From NCBI GenBank assembly GCA_021779335.1, contig JAJYAW010000083.1, positions 1 through 9,222 of the forward strand: a DNA stretch of 9,222 bases. Direction: 5' to 3'. The position numbers and the translations under genes were made by a program. Each line of letters starts with the position of its first letter. Position 1 is the first letter of the stretch. This document shows, one piece after another, positions 1-9,222 of this stretch. This DNA comes from Myxococcales bacterium (lineage in GTDB: Bacteria > Myxococcota > Myxococcia > Myxococcales > Anaeromyxobacteraceae). The notes below the pieces were generated by a model. That model was not told the DNA's origin. It saw only the letters and a list, made by a program, of their open reading frames with translations, and did not search any database.

Positions 1-30
1 AGCCCGCCTTCCGGTAGGCGCCGGGCCGGG

Positions 31-58
31 CGCCCGCGGCGGCGCACCCGCGCGGGCG
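31..58. terminator. weak GC-rich hairpin downstream of ccsA
   Basis: An 8-bp perfect inverted repeat, CGCCCGCG (31-38) and CGCGGGCG (51-58) with a 12-nt loop, lies just past the ccsA stop codon. It could help end the resB-ccsA transcript, but there is no T tract on either side, so it is not a classical intrinsic terminator. Chance GC-rich pairing is a real alternative. I see nothing else supportable in the first 62 bases, which are cut by the window edge. Confidence 0.2.
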
Positions 59-62
59 GAGC

Positions 63-920
63 CTACCCGCTGTACACGTGCGCCGACTCCTCCGCCGTGG
101 GCAGGATGCCCATGCCGAGGTAGGTGAACATGACCACCGCGAAGCCGATGATGGCCAGCCAGGCGGCCCGCTCGCCGCGCCAGCCGCGCACCTTGCGCAG
201 GTGCAGGTAGGCGCCGTAGACGAGCCAGGTCACCAGCGACCAGTTCTCCTTCGGATCCCAGACCCAGAAGTCGCCCCAGGCGCTCTTGGCCCAGACCGAG
301 CCGACCAGCAGGCCGATGGTCAGCATGATGAAGCCGAAGCGGACCACCCCGTAGGCGATGGCGTCGAGGTCGAGCGGCTGGCCGGTCAGGATGGTGCCGG
401 CCTTCATCTCGAGGAGCCGCTGCACCCAGGGCAGCCGCGCCGCCAGGAGCTGCACCACGGCCACGCCGGTGGCGAAGGCCACCGCCGCGTAGCCCAGGAA
501 GTAGACCATGACGTGGGGCACGAACCAGCCCGACTGGAGCGCCGGCGGGAGCTTGACGATCTCGGCGTCCCACTTGAAGAGCGCGTAGCCCATGGCGCCG
601 AAGGTCATGAGGGCGGCCGGCAGGCCGAAGACCCGGGTCTTGTAGAGCCGCTCGGCCACCACGTAGAGCAGGCCGATGTTGAAGGCGAAGTAGACCATCG
701 ACTCGAAGAGCGACTTGAGCGGCGCGCGCCCCGCGTCGATGTAGCGGCCCGCGATGAGGGCGGCGTTGAGGATGACGGCCGCCACCATGAAGGCGGTGCC
801 GAGCCGGCCGACGATGGCCTTGGTGGACCGCCAGGCCGCCGCGTAGGCGGTCATGGAGGCGGCGTAGAGCAGGCCGGTGATGGCGAAGAAGGGGTGCTCG
901 GCGAAGACGTACTGGAGCAT
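63..920 (-). CDS. ccsA: cytochrome c biogenesis protein CcsA/ResC (System II heme handling)
   Basis: This is a 285-residue multi-pass inner-membrane protein of the CcsA/ResC/CcsB family. With ResB it forms the System II cytochrome c synthase, which passes heme across the membrane and presents it to apocytochromes on the periplasmic side. The tryptophan-rich WWD signature is clear at residues 215-227 (WGDFWVWDPKENW). Three histidines sit where family heme ligands are expected: H136 before the WWD motif, H240 in the helix after it (AYLHLR), and H281 near the C-terminus. Their spacing resembles that of the P-His1, TM-His2 and P-His2 ligands described for fused CcsBA. About eight hydrophobic segments are visible, near 10-28, 42-58, 75-90, 98-115, 136-160, 190-210, 228-242 and 252-272. 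The ATG start is supported by AGGAGG 7 nt upstream. The gene follows resB by 15 bp and is in the same frame, so co-transcription is very likely. Length is near that of stand-alone family members; nothing is missing. Confidence 0.95.
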   Translation of the reverse strand: MLQYVFAEHPFFAITGLLYAASMTAYAAAWRSTKAIVGRLGTAFMVAAVILNAALIAGRYIDAGRAPLKSLFESMVYFAFNIGLLYVVAERLYKTRVFGLPAALMTFGAMGYALFKWDAEIVKLPPALQSGWFVPHVMVYFLGYAAVAFATGVAVVQLLAARLPWVQRLLEMKAGTILTGQPLDLDAIAYGVVRFGFIMLTIGLLVGSVWAKSAWGDFWVWDPKENWSLVTWLVYGAYLHLRKVRGWRGERAAWLAIIGFAVVMFTYLGMGILPTAEESAHVYSG

Positions 921-927
921 GGGGGCT

Positions 928-933
928 CCTCCT
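928..933 (-). promoter_or_regulatory. ribosome binding site of ccsA
   Basis: The minus strand reads AGGAGG here, 7 nt before the ATG at 920. It is a full match to the anti-Shine-Dalgarno core. It lies between the resB stop (938-936) and the ccsA start, so ccsA has its own strong ribosome entry even though it is in frame with resB. Confidence 0.85.
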
Positions 934-935
934 CT

Positions 936-2621
936 CTACGACGGGGTCCCGGACGGCGGGGGGGGGGCCGGCCGCTCGATGCCGCCGCCGCGCAGGCGGG
1001 GCTCGACGTAGAACATGTAGGCCACCCCGAGGCAGATGAGCGTGAAGCCCGCGAAGACCCAGGTGACGCCCGGATCGCGCACCGCCTCGAGGCCGGAGTA
1101 GGTGGGCTGCTCGGGGTTGTAGTTCACCTGGTAGAGCGTCCAGCCGCCGAAGGTGAACGGATCGTTGACGGAGATGACGGCGGGCTCCACCACGTCGCCC
1201 TGGCGGGCGGTGACGTGGGACAGGTAGGCCTTGGCCTCGCCCTCGCGCCGCTCGAAGGCCAGGAAGGCGTTCGGGCTGCCGAGCCGGACGGCCCGCGGCT
1301 GGTTCGCCAGGAGGAGCTCGTCCTTGAGGACGCCGCCCGAGCGGGTCTCCAGGAGCACCGCCGGGTTCCGCCAGGCGGCCGGATCGCCGTAGTCGACGGA
1401 GCGGCTGCCGTACTCGGTGGTGCGCACGGCGCTCTGCAGGAGCGGCCCGACGCGGACGGCGCCGCCCAGGAGCGCCAGGCCGTCGGTGAGCGGCAGGACC
1501 TGCTCGCCGTCGGCGGTGTGGACCACCACCTGCCGGGCCTCGTCGGAGATCAGGAAGGCCATGGGCACGCCCGGCGGCGGCGCCGGCCGGGCCGCGGCGA
1601 AGGCCACCGCCAGGCGGCCGTCGGCGGAGGTGACGCTCTCGCCGTGGACGAGCCAGCGGCTCTTCCCCTCCACGGTGACCTGCAGGGCCGGCTGCCCGCC
1701 CGGCGCCGCCGCCGCCGTGGTGGTGCGGACGAAGTCCGGGTAGACGCCCTTGAGCCGGAAGGAGTCGCCGGCCGGGAGCCGGTGCCAGGTGAGGTCGGGC
1801 GCGCGCGCGGAGTCGTCCGACAGGGCCCGGCGCTCCTGGAGCGGGTCGAAGCTGGTCTTGAGCCTGGGCCCCTCCAGCGGCACGCCGTCGCGGACGGTCC
1901 GCTCCACCTCGTAGTAGGTGACGCGGTACTCGGTCTGGTAGTTGACGAGGTCGAACTGGTCGAGCTTGAGCTCGAAGCCGAGCGGGGCGAGGGCGCCGGT
2001 CGGCTGGCCGCCCCGGGTGACGCGCACCTCGGTGGCCACGGCGCCGCCGGCGAAGAGGTCGATGCGGCCACGCACCGACAGCACCGAGGAGGCGGCCGCG
2101 CCGGCGCCGGTCACCAGCAGGCCCACGTGCGCGACGAAGAAGCCGGCCCGCCTGGCCGAGACCGGCCAGCGCAGCGAGGCCGAGGAGATGATGGCGGCGC
2201 CGAAGAGGGCGTTCAGGCCGGCGAAGGGCAGGCCGTGGAAGATGTCGTCGAAGCGGAGCGCCACGATGATGGGGCCGAAGGCCCCGTAGCGCTGCAGGTA
2301 GAGCGCCGCCGGCTTCCCCTGCAGCACCAGCGTCCCGATGATGGCGAAGACCGCCAGCGCGATGAGGAGCGTGGCGGTGAAGCGGAAGCCGGCCAGCGTG
2401 GTGCGCAGCCGCCCCGGCACCGCGAAGGCCAGCGCGAGCACGACCAGGCTGGCCAGGCCGGAGGCCGCCACCAGCGTGAGCGGGCCGGGCGGCACCCAGA
2501 TCTGGAGCACGGCGCCGAGGATCATGGCGCCGGCCACCAGCAGGGCGGTGAGACGGGCCTCGCGCTCGGCGGCGGCGCCGGCCGCCGGCGGGGCGGCGGG
2601 GGACGATGGTGCTGGACTCAC
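936..2621 (-). CDS. resB: cytochrome c biogenesis protein ResB/Ccs1 (System II)
   Basis: The 561-residue product belongs to the ResB/Ccs1 family, the partner of CcsA in System II cytochrome c maturation. It is thought to hold the apocytochrome and part of the heme path. The layout fits the family. Hydrophobic helices lie near 24-42, 46-69, 80-101, 133-149 and 160-180, then a large periplasmic domain (about 190-515) and one C-terminal helix (518-538). Family hallmarks include the FRFTATLLIALAVFAIIGTL helix (79-98), GFFVAHVGLLVTG (160-172) with H165 as a likely membrane heme ligand, ELKLDQFDLVNY (217-228), and YQVNYNPEQPTYSGLEAVRDPG (497-518) before the last helix. I chose the GTG start at 2621 because GGAGGT lies 4 nt upstream. 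The open frame continues upstream to an ATG at 2819, but those 66 extra residues are Arg/Cys/Pro-rich, unlike the family N-terminus, and would cover the sigma-54-like promoter. The C-terminus runs through a C10 tract and ends 15 bp before ccsA in the same frame. Confidence 0.93.
   Translation of the reverse strand: MSPAPSSPAAPPAAGAAAEREARLTALLVAGAMILGAVLQIWVPPGPLTLVAASGLASLVVLALAFAVPGRLRTTLAGFRFTATLLIALAVFAIIGTLVLQGKPAALYLQRYGAFGPIIVALRFDDIFHGLPFAGLNALFGAAIISSASLRWPVSARRAGFFVAHVGLLVTGAGAAASSVLSVRGRIDLFAGGAVATEVRVTRGGQPTGALAPLGFELKLDQFDLVNYQTEYRVTYYEVERTVRDGVPLEGPRLKTSFDPLQERRALSDDSARAPDLTWHRLPAGDSFRLKGVYPDFVRTTTAAAAPGGQPALQVTVEGKSRWLVHGESVTSADGRLAVAFAAARPAPPPGVPMAFLISDEARQVVVHTADGEQVLPLTDGLALLGGAVRVGPLLQSAVRTTEYGSRSVDYGDPAAWRNPAVLLETRSGGVLKDELLLANQPRAVRLGSPNAFLAFERREGEAKAYLSHVTARQGDVVEPAVISVNDPFTFGGWTLYQVNYNPEQPTYSGLEAVRDPGVTWVFAGFTLICLGVAYMFYVEPRLRGGGIERPAPPPPSGTPS
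958..967. repeat. G10/C10 homopolymer tract inside the 3' end of resB
   Basis: Ten consecutive G on the plus strand (C on the coding strand) encode part of the Pro-rich tail of ResB, around residues 552-555, past the last membrane helix. Such tracts can slip during replication or be miscounted in sequencing. A one-base change would remove the resB stop at 938-936 and alter only the cytoplasmic tail, with the shifted frame running on into ccsA. Confidence 0.9.
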
Positions 2622-2625
2622 GATG

Positions 2626-2631
2626 ACCTCC
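2626..2631 (-). promoter_or_regulatory. ribosome binding site deciding the GTG start of resB
   Basis: The minus strand reads GGAGGT, 4 nt before GTG at 2621. It is the only strong Shine-Dalgarno match near the beginning of the ResB-like sequence, and it decides the start in favour of GTG over the far upstream ATG at 2819. Confidence 0.8.
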
Positions 2632-2645
2632 GTGCCCGCCGCCGG

Positions 2646-2661
2646 AGCAAGGCATGTGCCC
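2646..2661 (-). promoter_or_regulatory. sigma-54 (-24/-12) promoter candidate for resB-ccsA
   Basis: The minus strand reads GGGCACATGCCTTGCT, against the sigma-54 consensus TGGCACG-N4-TTGCW. Ten of twelve defined positions match, including the essential GG (2660-2659) and GC (2648-2647) with exactly 10 nt between them. The predicted transcription start is near 2635. This gives a leader of about 14 nt that includes the GGAGGT ribosome binding site and ends at the GTG. If real, expression of the cytochrome c maturation genes depends on RpoN and an enhancer-binding activator. The call rests on motif match and position only. Confidence 0.6.
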
Positions 2662-2752
2662 CGGCCGGCGGCGTCGAATTCCCAGTGATCCGGGGTGACT
2701 CCGCCCTGGCCCGGCGAGCCGGCCACGCAGGATCGGCGAGCGCACACCGGCA

Positions 2753-2771
2753 GGGCGCAAACGCTGCGCCC
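2753..2771. promoter_or_regulatory. 7-N5-7 inverted repeat, possible activator (UAS) site
   Basis: GGGCGCA (2753-2759) and TGCGCCC (2765-2771) form a perfect dyad around a 5-nt spacer. Its centre lies about 127 bp upstream of the predicted sigma-54 start of resB, a usual distance for enhancer-binding proteins. The 7-N5-7 geometry resembles that of NtrC-type sites, although the arm sequence is not the NtrC consensus. All-GC arms in GC-rich DNA make a chance match possible. Confidence 0.35.
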
Positions 2772-2931
2772 GCCGTCGGCCTCCGGACAGCCCGGTCGAC
2801 GGGCGCGGGACCATCGCATATCGGGACCGCCATCGGAAGAGGAACGGCGCGGGGGACCGGAACATTCTCGCCGCCCCCGGCCGCCGCCGCGGCCGCCGCG
2901 CCGTGCAAAAGAACCTTGTGGCCCTGGGCTC

Positions 2932-2961
2932 TTGACGCACTTTCACCGGATCGGTGAAACT
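2932..2961 (+). promoter_or_regulatory. sigma-70-type promoter candidate for gltBD
   Basis: TTGACG (2932-2937) matches five of six bases of the -35 consensus. At 17-18 bp spacing lie TGAAAC (2955-2960) or GAAACT (2956-2961), each only a 3/6 match to TATAAT. A short A-rich patch (2905-2913) lies upstream. Transcription would start near 2967 and give a leader of about 108 nt before the gltB ATG. The good -35 box combined with the palindrome in the spacer makes this the best promoter candidate for gltBD; the weak -10 is the main doubt. Confidence 0.5.
2941..2959. promoter_or_regulatory. perfect 8-N3-8 palindrome, putative operator in gltB promoter
   Basis: TTTCACCG (2941-2948), spacer GAT, CGGTGAAA (2952-2959). 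The arms are exact inverse complements and include A/T-rich ends, unusual in this GC-rich sequence. The element fills the interval between the -35 box and the -10 hexamer and overlaps the latter, the classic place for a dimeric repressor to block RNA polymerase. I do not recognise the sequence as the site of a known regulator; TetR-, LacI- or MarR-type proteins would fit its size. Confidence 0.6.
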
Positions 2962-3002
2962 CGACGGTCCACCACAGAAGCACCGGCGAGCGTTCCCCGA
3001 CA

Positions 3003-3035
3003 GGCGCTCCACCAGCGATCCGGCGGACGAGCGCC
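3003..3035 (+). promoter_or_regulatory. hairpin in the gltB 5' leader
   Basis: GGCGCTC (3003-3009) and GAGCGCC (3029-3035) can pair as a 7-bp stem with a 19-nt loop in the predicted gltB leader. A second copy of GAGCG at 2988-2992 could instead pair with CGCTC (3005-3009), so two mutually exclusive stems are possible. The gltB start has only a weak Shine-Dalgarno, so leader structure could matter for its translation. In GC-rich DNA such pairings arise easily, so this is tentative. Confidence 0.25.
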
Positions 3036-3074
3036 GGGCGTGCCGGGAGCCATTCCCCCGAGGGCCGAGAAGAG

Positions 3075-7685
<4,611 letters not shown>

Positions 7686-7688
7686 CAC

Positions 7689-9170
7689 ATGGGCAAGCCG
7701 ACCGGATTCATGGACTACCAGCGCGCCGTCAAGCTGGACCGCCCGCCGCTGGAGCGGATCAAGGACTGGAGCGAGGCCCACCCGGCCTACGCGGAGCAGG
7801 TGCTGCGCGAGCAGGGGGCCCGCTGCATGGACTGCGGCATCCCTTACTGCCACACCGGCAAGCTCATCGCCGGCATGGCCTCCGGGTGCCCCATCAACAA
7901 CCTCATCCCGGAGTGGAACGACCTCGTCTACCGCGGCCAGTGGAAGGAGGCCTTCATCCGGCTGGCCAAGACCAACAACTTCCCGGAGTTCACCGGGCGG
8001 GTCTGCCCGGCGCCCTGCGAGGGGTCCTGCACCTGCGGCCTGAACGGCCAGCCGGTGACCATCAAGACCATCGAGGTCACCATCATCGACCGCGCCTTCG
8101 CCGAGGGCTGGGTGGTGCCGGAGCCGCCGCCCATCCGCACCGGCAAGCGGGTCGCGGTGGTGGGCTCGGGGCCGGCCGGCCTCAGCTGCGCCGCGCAGCT
8201 CAACCGGGCCGGCCACGCCGTCACCGTCTTCGAGCGGGCCGACCGGCCGGGCGGCCTGCTCATGTACGGCATCCCCAACATGAAGCTCGACAAGGGGGTG
8301 GTGGAGCGGCGCGTCAAGCTGCTGGCCGACGAGGGCATCCGCTTCGTCACCGGCACCGAGATCGGGGTGCACATCCCGGCCGAGCGGCTCACCAAGGACT
8401 ACGACGCCGTGGTGCTGGCGGGCGGCGCCACCGCCGCGCGCGACCTGCCGGTGGAGGGGCGCAAGCTCCAGGGCATCCACCTCGCCATGGAGTTCCTGCA
8501 GGGGAACACCAGGAGCCTGCTCGACTCCGGGCTGGCCGACGGCCGGTTCCTCTCGGCGAAGGGGAAGCGGGTGGTGGTCATCGGCGGCGGCGACACCGGC
8601 ACCGACTGCGTCGGCACCTCGATCCGGCACGGCGCCACCGCGGTCACGCAGCTCGAGATCCTGCCGCGCCCGCCCGACGCCCGCGCCGCCGACAACCCGT
8701 GGCCGCAGTGGCCCAAGGTCTACAAGATGGACTACGGGCAGGAGGAGGCGGCCGCGCTGTGGGGGAGCGATCCGCGCAGGTACCAGGTGCTCACCAAGCG
8801 CTTCGTGGGCGACGACCAGGGCCGGGTCAAGGAGCTCCACCTCGTCTCGGTGGAGTGGGTCAAGGGCGCCGACGGCCGCTTCGGGCCCAAGGAGGTGCCG
8901 GGCTCGGAGCAGGTCCTCCCGGCCGACCTGGTGCTGCTGGCGCTCGGCTTCGTGGGGCCGGAGAAGACCGTTCCCGGCCAGCTCCAGTGCAAGCTCGACG
9001 ACCGCGGCAACGTCTGGACCGACGAGAACAAGATGACCAGCGTCCCGGGCATCTTCGCGGCCGGCGACATGGCGCGCGGCCAGTCGCTGGTGGTCTGGGC
9101 CATCAACGAGGGGCGCCTGGCGGCCCAGGCGGTGGACCGCTACCTGTCCTACGGCGAGACGGTGCTGTAG
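7689..9170 (+). CDS. gltD: glutamate synthase (GOGAT) small (beta) subunit
   Basis: The 493-residue product is the small subunit of glutamate synthase, a cytoplasmic FAD protein. It takes electrons from NAD(P)H and passes them through 4Fe-4S clusters to the FMN of GltB. The N-terminal cluster region has C46, C49, C54 and C67, then C106, C110, C114 and C116 (CPAPCEGSCTC). The FAD-binding Rossmann motif is VGSGPAG (158-164), the NAD(P)H-binding motif is GGGDTG (299-304), and the C-terminal FAD closure motif is GIFAAGDMARGQS (454-466). The segment HTGKLIAGMASGCPINNLIPEWNDL (55-79) and the NPWPQWP stretch (336-342) resemble the longer GltD type, somewhat longer than the roughly 470-residue enterobacterial protein. 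Sequence alone does not settle NADH versus NADPH use. The ATG lies 3 bp after the gltB stop without a strong Shine-Dalgarno (only GGGTGGG upstream), so translational coupling to gltB is likely and would keep the subunits in balance. Confidence 0.97.
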   Translation: MGKPTGFMDYQRAVKLDRPPLERIKDWSEAHPAYAEQVLREQGARCMDCGIPYCHTGKLIAGMASGCPINNLIPEWNDLVYRGQWKEAFIRLAKTNNFPEFTGRVCPAPCEGSCTCGLNGQPVTIKTIEVTIIDRAFAEGWVVPEPPPIRTGKRVAVVGSGPAGLSCAAQLNRAGHAVTVFERADRPGGLLMYGIPNMKLDKGVVERRVKLLADEGIRFVTGTEIGVHIPAERLTKDYDAVVLAGGATAARDLPVEGRKLQGIHLAMEFLQGNTRSLLDSGLADGRFLSAKGKRVVVIGGGDTGTDCVGTSIRHGATAVTQLEILPRPPDARAADNPWPQWPKVYKMDYGQEEAAALWGSDPRRYQVLTKRFVGDDQGRVKELHLVSVEWVKGADGRFGPKEVPGSEQVLPADLVLLALGFVGPEKTVPGQLQCKLDDRGNVWTDENKMTSVPGIFAAGDMARGQSLVVWAINEGRLAAQAVDRYLSYGETVL

Positions 9171-9207
9171 CCGCCCGGGCCGCGCCCCCGCCTCGCGCTG
9201 CGCCCGG

Positions 9208-9218
9208 CCCCCCCCCCC
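9208..9218. repeat. C11 homopolymer tract downstream of gltD
   Basis: Eleven consecutive C end a strongly C-rich 52-base tail after the gltD stop. An imperfect hairpin, CCGGGC (9175-9180) with GCCCGG (9202-9207), precedes it. There is no T tract, so an intrinsic terminator is not supported. A C-rich, relatively G-poor transcript end would suit Rho loading, but this is only a suggestion, and the window ends four bases later. Confidence 0.7.
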
Positions 9219-9222
9219 GCGG

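Larger units (their letters stand above)
2622..3074. other. divergent intergenic regulatory region between resB and gltB
   Basis: This 453-bp stretch separates the divergent resB-ccsA and gltBD units and has no supportable gene. Open frames cross it on both strands, but their products are Arg/Pro-rich with no recognisable domain and no Shine-Dalgarno. It holds a sigma-54-like promoter and a distal dyad on the resB side, and a sigma-70-like promoter with an overlapping palindrome and a leader hairpin on the gltB side. A GCC/CGC-rich low-complexity run (about 2871-2902) and a short A-rich patch (2905-2913) lie just upstream of the gltB -35 box. Confidence 0.85.

Noticed and set aside
1..17. Possible 3' end of a plus-strand gene (in-frame TAG at 15-17)
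   Set aside because: Only four codons would lie in the window, so neither coding nature nor frame can be supported.
2622..2819. 66-residue N-terminal extension of ResB from an upstream ATG
   Set aside because: The extension is Arg/Cys/Pro-rich and unlike ResB N-termini, the ATG has no clear Shine-Dalgarno, and it would cover the sigma-54-like promoter. The GTG at 2621 has GGAGGT at good spacing.
2919..2935. Possible sigma-54 promoter for gltB (TGG ... TTG)
   Set aside because: The GG-to-downstream spacing is off by two bases and the required GC is absent at the -12 position.
78..2957. Open frame of 959 codons on the plus strand, antisense to ccsA and resB
   Set aside because: Same base-composition effect: low-complexity Gly/Arg/Glu/His-rich translation, no family resemblance, and complete overlap with two well-supported membrane-protein genes.
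2618..2983. 121-codon minus-strand frame in the divergent intergenic region
   Set aside because: Pro/Arg/Ala-rich translation without any domain, spanning both promoter candidates and the palindrome; no ribosome binding site or coding signal seen.

Overview
This is an ordinary chromosomal window from a very GC-rich bacterium (roughly 70% G+C, with G/C at nearly every third codon position). It holds four complete genes in two divergent pairs around a 453-bp regulatory region. The gene types, the codon use and a credible sigma-54 promoter suggest a member of the Deltaproteobacteria/Myxococcota, with Anaeromyxobacter-like bacteria as my best guess. That placement is inference from protein flavour; there is no 16S or other marker gene here.

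Left half, minus strand: resB (936-2621) followed 15 bp later by ccsA/resC (63-920). Together they encode the two membrane subunits of the System II (Ccs) cytochrome c synthase, which moves heme across the inner membrane and attaches it to CXXCH apocytochromes. ResB is best started at a GTG codon at 2621 with a strong Shine-Dalgarno sequence, not at the upstream ATG of the longer open frame. The two genes lie in the same reading frame, separated by one amber codon and five sense codons. This resembles the fused CcsBA proteins known from other bacteria.

Middle, 2622-3074: no gene is supported. On the resB side there is a good sigma-54 (-24/-12) motif ending just upstream of the resB ribosome binding site, and a 7-N5-7 inverted repeat about 127 bp upstream of the predicted start, where an activator site would be expected. 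On the gltB side there is a TTGACG -35 box and a perfect 8-N3-8 palindrome (TTTCACCG-GAT-CGGTGAAA) filling the -35/-10 spacer. This looks like a repressor operator. A roughly 108-nt leader with a possible hairpin follows.

Right half, plus strand: gltB (3075-7685) and gltD (7689-9170), 3 bp apart, encode the large and small subunits of glutamate synthase (GOGAT). With glutamine synthetase (not in the window), this is the main ammonia-assimilation route. All key catalytic and cluster-binding residues I looked for are present in both subunits.

I found no mobile element, CRISPR array, RNA gene, defence system or other clearly undescribed system. The points most worth a second look are regulatory: the operator-like palindrome at the gltB promoter, the sigma-54 promoter for cytochrome c maturation, and the amber-separated same-frame resB/ccsA pair. 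Very long open frames antisense to all four genes are by-products of base composition and are not annotated.
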